Shown here: positions 1 through 6,960 of the stretch, one piece after another
Layout of the letters: every line of letters starts with the position of its first letter
Numbering within the stretch: position 1 is the stretch's first letter
Origin: an uncultured Lachnospiraceae bacterium
GTDB lineage: Bacteria; Bacillota; Clostridia; Lachnospirales; Lachnospiraceae
Reading direction: 5' to 3'
Length of the DNA: 34,398 bases
Assembly (NCBI GenBank): GCA_910589635.1
Contig: CAJUTD010000022.1
Location: forward strand, 5,871-40,268
The notes under the pieces: model-generated
Database searches by the model: none
What the model saw: only the letters and a program-made list of their open reading frames with translations
What the model was told of the DNA's origin: nothing
Translations under genes and position numbers: made by a program

Positions 1-1
1 G

Positions 2-919
2 GTTACTGGGTATGCGGACAGCCAGCAGGATTTCTCAGAAAAGCTTGAACTGCTTCAGGATAAACTTGTATATTACCATCAGCTTTACGATATTTACCAC
101 ACATACGATGGTGTCAACAATCTCAAGACAATCAATGATAATGCCGGGGTGGCGCCTGTAAAAGTGGAGGCGGAAATCCTCAATCTGCTCAAGTTGGGGA
201 AGGAAATGTATGATAAGACTGAGGGAAGGCTGCATATTGCGTATGGCAGCGTGCTATCTCTGTGGCATGAATACCGTGAGGAGGGATTGCAGGATCCGCG
301 TCACGCAAAGCTGCCGCCGCAGGCCGAGCTTGATGCGCGCGCTGGACATATAGATATAGAAAAAGTAATACTCGATGAGCAGTCATCCACTGTTTATCTT
401 GCCGATGCGCAGATGTCTCTGGATGTGGGAAGTATCGGCAAGGGATATGCGGTGCAAAAACTTGCAGCATATGCCAGAGAAATCGGTCTGGAACATGCGT
501 TGATTTCCGTAGGTGGAAATGTATGTGCGGTGGGAAGCAGGGCAGATGGGACTCCCTGGCGTGTAGGGATAGAAAATCCGACGCTTGACAGCGAGAAACC
601 GTACCTGGCGGCGGTCGGTCTTTCGGCTGGATGTCTTGTCACAAGCGGAGACTATCAGCGGTATTATGAGGTGGATGGCGAGCGATATTGTCATATCATT
701 GACCCTAAGACCAATATGCCGCCGCAATATTTTGCTTCCGTGTCGGTGCAGGCGGAGGATTCCGGCGTTGCCGACGCGCTGTCGACATCTCTGTTCAATA
801 TGGAGTATGCGCAGGGCGTTTCCCTGGTGGAGGATATGGAAGGCGTAGAGGCAATGTGGGTCGGAAAGGATGGTGAAATTCGCTATTCCAGCGGGTTTAA
901 AGTCTATGAAGAAAAATGA
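2..919 (+). CDS. apbE: FAD:protein FMN transferase (ApbE family), 5' end outside the window
   Basis: ApbE enzymes move FMN from FAD onto a Thr/Ser of exported flavoproteins such as RNF, NQR or FMN-binding-domain proteins. The frame is open from base 2, so the N-terminus, including any lipoprotein signal, lies outside the window. Family landmarks are visible: a DVGSIGKGYAV motif (bases about 422-452), an ISVGGN motif (about 500-520), a PWRVGIENP segment, SGDYQRYYEV, and HIIDPKT near 693-713. The gene ends at TGA 917-919 and overlaps the next start by 14 bases, which suggests an operon. The downstream NusG-domain-II and Gx-type membrane genes are common companions of ApbE in clostridia. The acceptor flavoprotein is not in the window. 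Family assignment is firm; the substrate is inferred. Confidence 0.93.
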   Translation, partial: VTGYADSQQDFSEKLELLQDKLVYYHQLYDIYHTYDGVNNLKTINDNAGVAPVKVEAEILNLLKLGKEMYDKTEGRLHIAYGSVLSLWHEYREEGLQDPRHAKLPPQAELDARAGHIDIEKVILDEQSSTVYLADAQMSLDVGSIGKGYAVQKLAAYAREIGLEHALISVGGNVCAVGSRADGTPWRVGIENPTLDSEKPYLAAVGLSAGCLVTSGDYQRYYEVDGERYCHIIDPKTNMPPQYFASVSVQAEDSGVADALSTSLFNMEYAQGVSLVEDMEGVEAMWVGKDGEIRYSSGFKVYEEK

Positions 920-1280
920 TGTTAAATTGCTGGCGGTATTGCTCGGGGGTGCGCTGGCAGCCTTTGTGGGGATGTCCCTTTATTCACGTTTTTCGACGAA
1001 AGAGCCGCAGGCCGTTATCCTTTTAGATGGCAAAGAGCAGGGCCGCTATCCCTTATCAGAGGAAACAGTGGTAGAAATCCGTCAGGAGGACGGCAGTTAT
1101 AATATATTACGGATTCGCGATGGAAAGGCTGAAATCACAGAGGCTTCCTGCCCGGATAAGATTTGTGTCAAACATCGTCCGGTACACGGGCAGGGTGAAA
1201 GCTTGGTGTGCCTGCCGAACCGGCTGGTGGTGGAGATAGAGAATGGCGAAGACCTTGGGATTGACGCCGGTACGAGGTAG
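906..1280 (+). CDS. NusG domain II-containing small membrane-anchored protein
   Basis: Small protein of 124 residues with one N-terminal hydrophobic segment (about residues 6-24) and an extracytoplasmic NusG-domain-II fold. The diagnostic region is the C-terminal half: EASCPDKICVKHRP followed by GESLVCLPNRLVVEI, with two conserved Cys before the HRP and one after. I chose ATG 906 because it gives a compact positively charged start (MKKND) followed directly by the membrane segment. ATG 870 in the same frame is possible but would add twelve residues and lies almost on top of its AAAGG. No good Shine-Dalgarno precedes 906, so expression is probably coupled to apbE, which it overlaps. The molecular function is not established. 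The neighbours point to a flavoprotein or redox-linked membrane process. Confidence 0.85.
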   Translation: MKKNDVKLLAVLLGGALAAFVGMSLYSRFSTKEPQAVILLDGKEQGRYPLSEETVVEIRQEDGSYNILRIRDGKAEITEASCPDKICVKHRPVHGQGESLVCLPNRLVVEIENGEDLGIDAGTR

Positions 1281-1382
1281 CGGATTGTGATTGTGAAGGT
1301 CAAGGAGCTGGCGGGAATTACTACGGGAGCTGGCGGGGGAATAGCTGCAATCGTGTGTGAGATTGTAGAGTGGAGGTCAAAA

Positions 1383-1889
1383 ATGGCGAAGAAAACGGCG
1401 TATTTGGGAGTGTTCACAGCGTTGGCGTTTGTATTTTCTTATATTGAGTTTCTCTTGCCTGTCAACCTGGGTATACCTGGGATTAAGCTGGGACTGGCAA
1501 ATCTCGTCGTTATCGTATCTCTGTATACGATGGGAACGTCGTGGGCGCTTACCCTGTCGTTTGTGCGTATTTTGCTCACAGGGTTGACGTTTGGTAATCC
1601 GGCAAGTATGATATACAGCCTCGCAGGTGGAATGTTAAGTCTTGTTATAATGATTATTGCGAAACGGTGTAAGCTATTTTCTGTTACCGGGGTCAGTGTG
1701 CTGGGCGGTGTTTTTCACAATATAGGGCAAATACTGGTTGCTATTTTGGTTGTGGAGACTGCAAGCCTGTTGTATTATCTGCCTGTGCTGATTTTATCTG
1801 GTGTTACTGCTGGCGTGTTGATTGGGATGTTATCATCTATATTAATTCGACATTTAAGAAAAATCACAGAAACGGAAGAGCTAGGATGA
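1383..1889 (+). CDS. Gx transporter / heptaprenyl diphosphate synthase component I-like membrane protein
   Basis: A 168-residue polytopic membrane protein with five or six hydrophobic segments. It belongs to the family annotated as heptaprenyl diphosphate synthase component I or Gx transporter, judged by an early FSYIEFLLPV stretch followed by PGIKLGLANLV, then RILLTGLTFGNPASMIYSLAGG and GGVFHNIGQI. The fold resembles ECF S-components, so transport of a quinone or isoprenoid precursor or a cofactor is possible. The catalytic polyprenyl synthase subunit often found next to it is absent here. ATG 1383 is preferred because GGAGG at 1372-1376 lies six bases upstream. An in-frame GTG at 1287 would add 32 non-hydrophobic residues and lacks a ribosome-binding site. 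Likely the last gene of the apbE operon. Confidence 0.82.
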   Translation: MAKKTAYLGVFTALAFVFSYIEFLLPVNLGIPGIKLGLANLVVIVSLYTMGTSWALTLSFVRILLTGLTFGNPASMIYSLAGGMLSLVIMIIAKRCKLFSVTGVSVLGGVFHNIGQILVAILVVETASLLYYLPVLILSGVTAGVLIGMLSSILIRHLRKITETEELG

Positions 1890-1942
1890 TGAATAGGCGG
1901 CGAGCGCTTTAGGTACAATATAAATCACGAAATACAAATCGG

Positions 1943-1983
1943 TTGATAGTAATAAATGTTAGCTCAAATATCAAATGTAACAT
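1943..1983. promoter_or_regulatory. Interleaved inverted repeats upstream of the ABC exporter genes
   Basis: The 120-base AT-rich gap before the ABC genes holds two interleaved 6-bp inverted repeats: TTGATA (1943-1948) with TATCAA (1969-1974), and ATGTTA (1956-1961) with TAACAT (1978-1983). They could be an operator for a local repressor, but no regulator gene sits beside the exporter and arms this short occur by chance in AT-rich DNA. I found no convincing -35/-10 pair; TACAAT near 1914-1919 is the best -10 candidate. Confidence 0.2.
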
Positions 1984-2009
1984 ATTTATGAAAAGCAAAG
2001 GAAGCGGTT

Positions 2010-3827
2010 ATGAAAAAATTACTCGTTTTTTTAAGAAATTATAAAAAGGAATGTATATTGGCGCCCTTGTTTAAAATGTTAGAAGCGTCGTTTGAATTAA
2101 TTATACCATTAGTTGTGTCGGCGATCATTGATGTGGGCATTGCCAATGGCGATGGACATTACATTGTGCGCATGTGCCTGATTATGGTAGCTTTGGGATT
2201 GCTGGGGCTTGTCAGTTCCGTGACGGCGCAGTATTTTGCGGCCAAGGCGGCGGCGGGCTTCGGCACGAAGGTGCGGCATGCCTTGTTCGCGCATATCCAG
2301 AGTTTTTCCTTCTCGGAAATTGATAAAGCCGGGACAGCCACGCTGATTACCCGCATGACGAGCGACATCAATCAGGTGCAGTCGGGGGTAAATATGGTGC
2401 TTCGCCTGTTTCTTCGCTCCCCGTTCATCGTGCTGGGGGCAATGGTGATGGCGTTTACGATTGATGGCAGTTCAGCTCTGATTTTTGTGGTGACGATTCC
2501 TTTATTGTCTCTGGTGGTATTTGGAGTGATGGCAGCCAGCATTCCGCTGTACCGCAAAGTACAGGAGAGACTGGATAAGGTGCTGGGAATTACCAGGGAG
2601 AATCTTACCGGAGCCAGGGTAATCCGTGCGTTCCACAAGGAGGAGGAAGAAAAGAACCGTTTTGAGGAAGGGTTGGAGAATCTAACCGCTATGCAGACGC
2701 ATGTGGGCAAAATCAGCGCGTTTTTGAACCCGGTCACTTATGTGATAATTAATGCCGCAACGATTGTTCTGCTTTATACCGGGGCAATCCAGGTGGATGT
2801 CGGCAACCTTACGCAAGGGGAAGTGGTGGCGCTGGTAAATTATATGTCGCAGATTCTCGTGGAGCTGATTAAACTTGCCAATTTGATTATCACAATCACC
2901 AAAGCAGTTGCATGCGGAAATCGAGTATCTTCTATTTTGGATATGGAAAGCACTATGCCGACGGACATGGCGTCACAGGAGGCAGGGCAGAAGAGTCCTC
3001 TGTTTGAGAGGGAGGATGAGGAAAATTTGCGAGAGAAAGGTTTGCGGGGGGATAGACAGTCGAAGGCTTTAGACTCAGACGATATCATGGTACAGTTTGA
3101 TAATGTGGGACTGACGTATCAGGATGCCGGAGCGGAGAGTTTATCAGACATTGATTTCTCAGTAAAGAAAGGCGAGACCGTAGGCGTGATTGGCGGCACC
3201 GGTTCGGGGAAAACGTCGCTTGTGCACCTGATTCCCAGGTTTTATGATGCGACGCGCGGCAAGGTGCTTGTGGCGGGGCGAGATGTCCGGGAATATTCTC
3301 TGGAAGAGCTTCGTCAGAAAGTAGGCATTGTCATGCAGAAATCCGTGCTGTTTGCGGGGACAATCCGTGAAAATTTACGCTGGGGCAAGGCGGATGCCAC
3401 CGATGAAGAGCTCTACGAGGCGTTGCAGACAGCGCAGGCAAAGGAAGTTGTGGAGGGCAAAGCCGGTAAACTGGACGCTCCTGTGGAGCAGGGGGGCAAA
3501 AATTTTTCCGGCGGGCAGCGGCAGCGTCTGACAATTGCCCGCGCGCTGGTGCGCAAGCCGGAGATTTTGATTTTAGATGACAGCGCGTCTGCGCTCGATT
3601 ACGCTACGGACGCCAGGCTGCGCATGGCAATCCGCGAGATGAAAGAGAAGCCGACAGTGTTTATCGTTTCTCAGCGCACTTCCTCCATCCAACATGCCGA
3701 TAAGATTATCGTTCTCGATGACGGAGAGATCGCGGGCATGGGCACGCATGAGCAGCTGCTCCATGAGTGTGCCGTGTACAGGGAGATCTATGATTCCCAG
3801 TATAAACACAGCGGCAAGAATTTGTGA
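2010..3827 (+). CDS. ABC exporter half-transporter, degenerate-site subunit
   Basis: A 605-residue type IV ABC half-exporter: six transmembrane helices (about residues 15-310) followed by a nucleotide-binding domain (about 352-600). Walker A is at 395-402 (K401), the signature FSGGQ at 499-503, and Walker B ends at D523. The residue after Walker B is D524 instead of the catalytic Glu, and the H-loop position is Q555 instead of His. Its own ATP site should therefore be poorly hydrolytic, as in the TM287 or BmrC type of subunit. An acidic linker of about 40 residues (about 313-350) separates the two domains and is longer than usual. The partner starts 95 bases downstream. ATG 2010 follows AAGGAAG. 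Substrate unknown; drugs, lipids or peptides are all possible. Confidence 0.95.
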   Translation: MKKLLVFLRNYKKECILAPLFKMLEASFELIIPLVVSAIIDVGIANGDGHYIVRMCLIMVALGLLGLVSSVTAQYFAAKAAAGFGTKVRHALFAHIQSFSFSEIDKAGTATLITRMTSDINQVQSGVNMVLRLFLRSPFIVLGAMVMAFTIDGSSALIFVVTIPLLSLVVFGVMAASIPLYRKVQERLDKVLGITRENLTGARVIRAFHKEEEEKNRFEEGLENLTAMQTHVGKISAFLNPVTYVIINAATIVLLYTGAIQVDVGNLTQGEVVALVNYMSQILVELIKLANLIITITKAVACGNRVSSILDMESTMPTDMASQEAGQKSPLFEREDEENLREKGLRGDRQSKALDSDDIMVQFDNVGLTYQDAGAESLSDIDFSVKKGETVGVIGGTGSGKTSLVHLIPRFYDATRGKVLVAGRDVREYSLEELRQKVGIVMQKSVLFAGTIRENLRWGKADATDEELYEALQTAQAKEVVEGKAGKLDAPVEQGGKNFSGGQRQRLTIARALVRKPEILILDDSASALDYATDARLRMAIREMKEKPTVFIVSQRTSSIQHADKIIVLDDGEIAGMGTHEQLLHECAVYREIYDSQYKHSGKNL

Positions 3828-3922
3828 ACGGGAAAATATATTCGAGCGACAGCCCCGGTTTATGATACGGACGGCTGGAGCGCGATGGCTAATATGTATA
3901 AATATACCTCTGGAGGGAAGCG

Positions 3923-5677
3923 ATGAAAAAGAAAAAAGGCCAACTTCAAACTTTGAAGAAAGTATTGAAATATATAAAATCATATCGAATTTTTCTGATA
4001 CTATCCTTGCTGTTTGCAGTGGTGACGGTGGCGTCCACGCTGTATTTTCCGGTGCTGACCGGCGAAGTCATCGACCATATAGTAGGACCCGGCCGGGTGG
4101 AATTTGCAGTGATTATGGGGCTTCTCGGCAAAATGGGAGCGCTCATTGTGGTAACCGCGCTAGCGCAATGGCTGATGAATGTCTGCAACAACAAGATTAC
4201 TTATGAGGTAGTACAGGATGTGCGCCGGGAGGCTTTCGCCAAGATGGAAATCCTGCCCCTGAAATTTATCGACGCGCATTCCCATGGAGAGCTGGTGAGC
4301 CGTGTGATTGCGGATGTCGACCAGTTTGCCGACGGGCTGTTGATGGGATTTTCGCAATTATTTACCGGTGTGGTGACGATTCTGGGTACGTTGTTGTTTA
4401 TGTTGAGCATCAATGTAAAGATTACGCTGGTAGTAGTGCTGGTGACGCCGGTGTCCCTGTTTGTGGCAAGCTTTATCGCACGCCGGACATTTTCCATGTT
4501 CATGCTGCAATCGACGACGCGCGGGGAACAGACGTCATTGATTAATGAAATGATTGAAAACCAGAAAGTGGTGCAGGCATTTTCCAAAGAGGAGGATGTG
4601 TTGGAGAAATTTGACGAGATAAACGCCAGACTGGAAAAGGCTTCCTTGCGGGCGACGTTTTTCTCCTCTTTGACGAATCCAGGTACGCGTTTTGTTAACA
4701 GCCTGGTATATACCGGGGTTGCGCTCGTAGGGGCGTTTCTTGCCATGTCGGGGAATGGTGTGCTCACGGTAGGGCAGCTTTCCTGCTTTCTCAGCTATGC
4801 CAACCAGTACACGAAGCCTTTCAATGAGATTTCCGGCGTGGTGACGGAGCTGCAAAATGCCCTCGCCTGTGCGGAGCGCATTTTCGCGTTGATTGATGAA
4901 GAACCCCAGGCGCCGGAGCCCGAAAATGCTGGAGTTTTGCAAAATGTAAAAGGAAATGTGCAGTTAGAGCATGTGTATTTTTCTTATGTGCCGGAGCAGA
5001 AATTGATTGAGGACTTCAATCTCAATGTGAAGCCGGGACAGAGAGTGGCTATCGTAGGGCCGACCGGCTGCGGAAAGACGACGGTCATTAATCTCTTGAT
5101 GCGTTTCTATGATGTGGACAGCGGGAGCATTCAGGTGGAAGGAGAAGATATTCGCGAGGTGACGCGAAGGAGCCTTAGAGAGAGCTATGGCATGGTGTTG
5201 CAGGAGACTTGGCTGAAAGCCGGGACCATTCGGGAAAATTTGGTGATGGGCAAACCGGACGCCACAGAAGAAGAAGTGTTGGCAGCTGCGAAGGCGGCGC
5301 ACGCGCACAGCTTTATTAAGCGTCTGCCGAACGGCTATGACACGGTGATTGGCGAGGAGGGCGGGAGCCTGTCTGTGGGGCAGAAACAGCTTCTTTGTAT
5401 TGCCCGGGTAATGCTCTGTCTGCCGCCGATGCTCATCTTGGATGAGGCGACCTCCTCCATCGACACCAGGACAGAGATGAAAATTCAGAATGCCTTTGCC
5501 AAAATGATGGAAGGGCGTACCAGCTTCATTGTCGCGCACAGACTGTCCACCATACAGGAGGCGGATATCATTCTGGTGATGAAAGACGGACATATCTTAG
5601 AGCAGGGAAATCACGAGGAATTGCTGAAACAGGGGGGCTTTTATTGCGAGCTTTACAATAGTCAATTTGCGGTGTAG
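3923..5677 (+). CDS. ABC exporter half-transporter, catalytic-site subunit
   Basis: A 584-residue type IV half-exporter with six membrane helices (about residues 20-300) and a C-terminal ATPase domain. Walker A carries K385, Walker B is followed by the catalytic E508, and the switch His is H539, so its hydrolytic residues are intact. Its signature is LSVGQ (483-487), with Val where LSGGQ has Gly. Together with the upstream subunit this predicts one consensus site (Walker motifs here plus FSGGQ of the partner) and one degenerate site. GGAGGG ends seven bases before ATG 3923. The 3' end overlaps the convergent polymerase gene by 16 bases (5662-5677), leaving no room for a terminator between the two. 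Substrate unknown. Confidence 0.95.
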   Translation: MKKKKGQLQTLKKVLKYIKSYRIFLILSLLFAVVTVASTLYFPVLTGEVIDHIVGPGRVEFAVIMGLLGKMGALIVVTALAQWLMNVCNNKITYEVVQDVRREAFAKMEILPLKFIDAHSHGELVSRVIADVDQFADGLLMGFSQLFTGVVTILGTLLFMLSINVKITLVVVLVTPVSLFVASFIARRTFSMFMLQSTTRGEQTSLINEMIENQKVVQAFSKEEDVLEKFDEINARLEKASLRATFFSSLTNPGTRFVNSLVYTGVALVGAFLAMSGNGVLTVGQLSCFLSYANQYTKPFNEISGVVTELQNALACAERIFALIDEEPQAPEPENAGVLQNVKGNVQLEHVYFSYVPEQKLIEDFNLNVKPGQRVAIVGPTGCGKTTVINLLMRFYDVDSGSIQVEGEDIREVTRRSLRESYGMVLQETWLKAGTIRENLVMGKPDATEEEVLAAAKAAHAHSFIKRLPNGYDTVIGEEGGSLSVGQKQLLCIARVMLCLPPMLILDEATSSIDTRTEMKIQNAFAKMMEGRTSFIVAHRLSTIQEADIILVMKDGHILEQGNHEELLKQGGFYCELYNSQFAV

Positions 5678-6762
5678 TCAAATACTGTCATCTGCACCGG
5701 CTGCGGCGTGTCTGTGAGCTTAGAGGTACGCACGCCGAGCAGGCGGATGGGTTCGCCGTTCCACAGTTCGTCGAAGAGCAGGCAGGCGTTGTGATAAAGC
5801 GTCTGCGCATCGGCAGTGGCTGCTGTAAGCTGTCTCTGGTGGGAGACTTCGGTAAAGGAAGCGTAGCGGATTTCCGTACTCACCATGCCGGCGTACTGCC
5901 CATACTTCTGTAAGCGGGAGGAGACCTGCCTGCAAAGGGCGTACAGGGCGCGTTTGGCGTCTTCAGAGGTCTCAGCGTTTTGGGCGAGCGTGGTGCGGTT
6001 GCCGACGCCTTTCAGTTCGCTGTCCTTCGTCTGCACGGGCGAGTGGTCGATGCCGTTGGCAAACTCCCAAATCAGCCTCCCATGTTTCTTCATATGGCTC
6101 TCTAAAATGCGAGGGTTCATATGGGCCAGATCCCCGATGGTGAGGATTTCTAATTTCTCCAGGGTGGCGGCTGAGGCTTTCCCCACCATAAACAGTTCGC
6201 GCACAGGCAGAGGCCACATTTTGGCTTCGATTTCCCCTGGAAATAAAGTGTGCACCTTGTCCGGTTTCTGAAAATCAGACGCCATCTTAGCCAGCAGTTT
6301 GTTGGAGGAAATGCCGATGTTTACCGTAAACCCCAGCGTATTCTTAACCGTATCTTTGATTTGTTCTGCCGCCGCAGCGGGGGTGCTGTAGCGGTGTCCA
6401 TATTCTGTAAAATCCATGTAACATTCGTCAATGCTCACCTGTTCTATGAAAGGGCAGAAATCCATCAGTAGCGCCATCAAACGTTGGCTGTACTGTGCGT
6501 ATAATTTGTGGTCGGGAGGTTCTAAGACTAGGTTTGGGCATTTTTGCAGTGCATGCGCCACTGGTTCTCCGGTGGAAATACCGAATACTTTGGCGGGGAT
6601 GGACTTCGCTAGCACGACGCCATGGCGGCTCGCCATATCACCGCCGATAATGGAAGGGATTTCCCGCAAGTCAAGAGTTTTGCCTTGTTTTAGTTTCTCT
6701 GCTGCCGACCAGGACAGATAGGCAGAGTTCACATCTATATGGAAAATTAACCGATCCGACAT
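5662..6762 (-). CDS. dinB: Y-family translesion DNA polymerase (Pol IV type)
   Basis: A 366-residue Y-family polymerase that copies past damaged bases. Visible motifs: the first metal-binding Asp in FHIDVNSAY (D10), the SIDECYMDF palm motif with the catalytic Asp-Glu pair, and the NIGISSNKLLAKMASDFQKP segment of the family. The steric-gate position holds Tyr (Y15) instead of the Phe of Escherichia coli Pol IV. The C-terminus carries QMTVF (357-361), a plausible beta-clamp binding motif. The start codon at 6762 is preceded on the minus strand by GGAGGG (6769-6774). It has its own promoter with a LexA-like site, so it is probably SOS-induced. Monocistronic, converging with the ABC exporter genes. 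Confidence 0.95.
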   Translation of the reverse strand: MSDRLIFHIDVNSAYLSWSAAEKLKQGKTLDLREIPSIIGGDMASRHGVVLAKSIPAKVFGISTGEPVAHALQKCPNLVLEPPDHKLYAQYSQRLMALLMDFCPFIEQVSIDECYMDFTEYGHRYSTPAAAAEQIKDTVKNTLGFTVNIGISSNKLLAKMASDFQKPDKVHTLFPGEIEAKMWPLPVRELFMVGKASAATLEKLEILTIGDLAHMNPRILESHMKKHGRLIWEFANGIDHSPVQTKDSELKGVGNRTTLAQNAETSEDAKRALYALCRQVSSRLQKYGQYAGMVSTEIRYASFTEVSHQRQLTAATADAQTLYHNACLLFDELWNGEPIRLLGVRTSKLTDTPQPVQMTVFDYTAN

Positions 6763-6815
6763 CTATGGCCCTCCTAAAATAATCAGTTCCTTAAATAAGT
6801 CCTGTTGTACCAAAT

Positions 6816-6844
6816 AGTATAGCAAACATTTGTTCTGGTGTAAA
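6816..6844 (-). promoter_or_regulatory. dinB promoter with LexA-type SOS box
   Basis: Read on the minus strand, TTTACA (6844-6839) and TATACT (6821-6816) are separated by exactly 17 bp. Within the spacer, the plus-strand sequence CAAACATTTGTTCT (6823-6836) matches the Gram-positive LexA/DinR consensus CGAAC-N4-GTTCG at 8 of its 10 defined positions. A repressor bound there would cover the spacer between -35 and -10. The presence of a translesion polymerase gene downstream makes SOS control the natural reading. Not tested. Confidence 0.75.
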
Positions 6845-6904
6845 GAGGAATTTTTCTATATTTTTGTAAATTTTGTTTTTCGCGTGAAAATGTTTTTTAT
6901 ATAG

Positions 6905-6947
6905 AATAAAAATACCGGAAAGCACAATGTTGCGCTTTCCGGTATTT
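6905..6947 (-). terminator. Rho-independent terminator of the GH43 gene
   Basis: A perfect 14-bp inverted repeat, AAATACCGGAAAGC (6910-6923) and its complement (6934-6947), has a 10-base loop. On the minus strand the stem is followed by a T-rich run (6911-6905). It lies 14-51 bases beyond the stop of the minus-strand GH43 gene and separates it from the dinB promoter. Confidence 0.88.
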
Positions 6948-6960
6948 GGTTTCCATTGTT

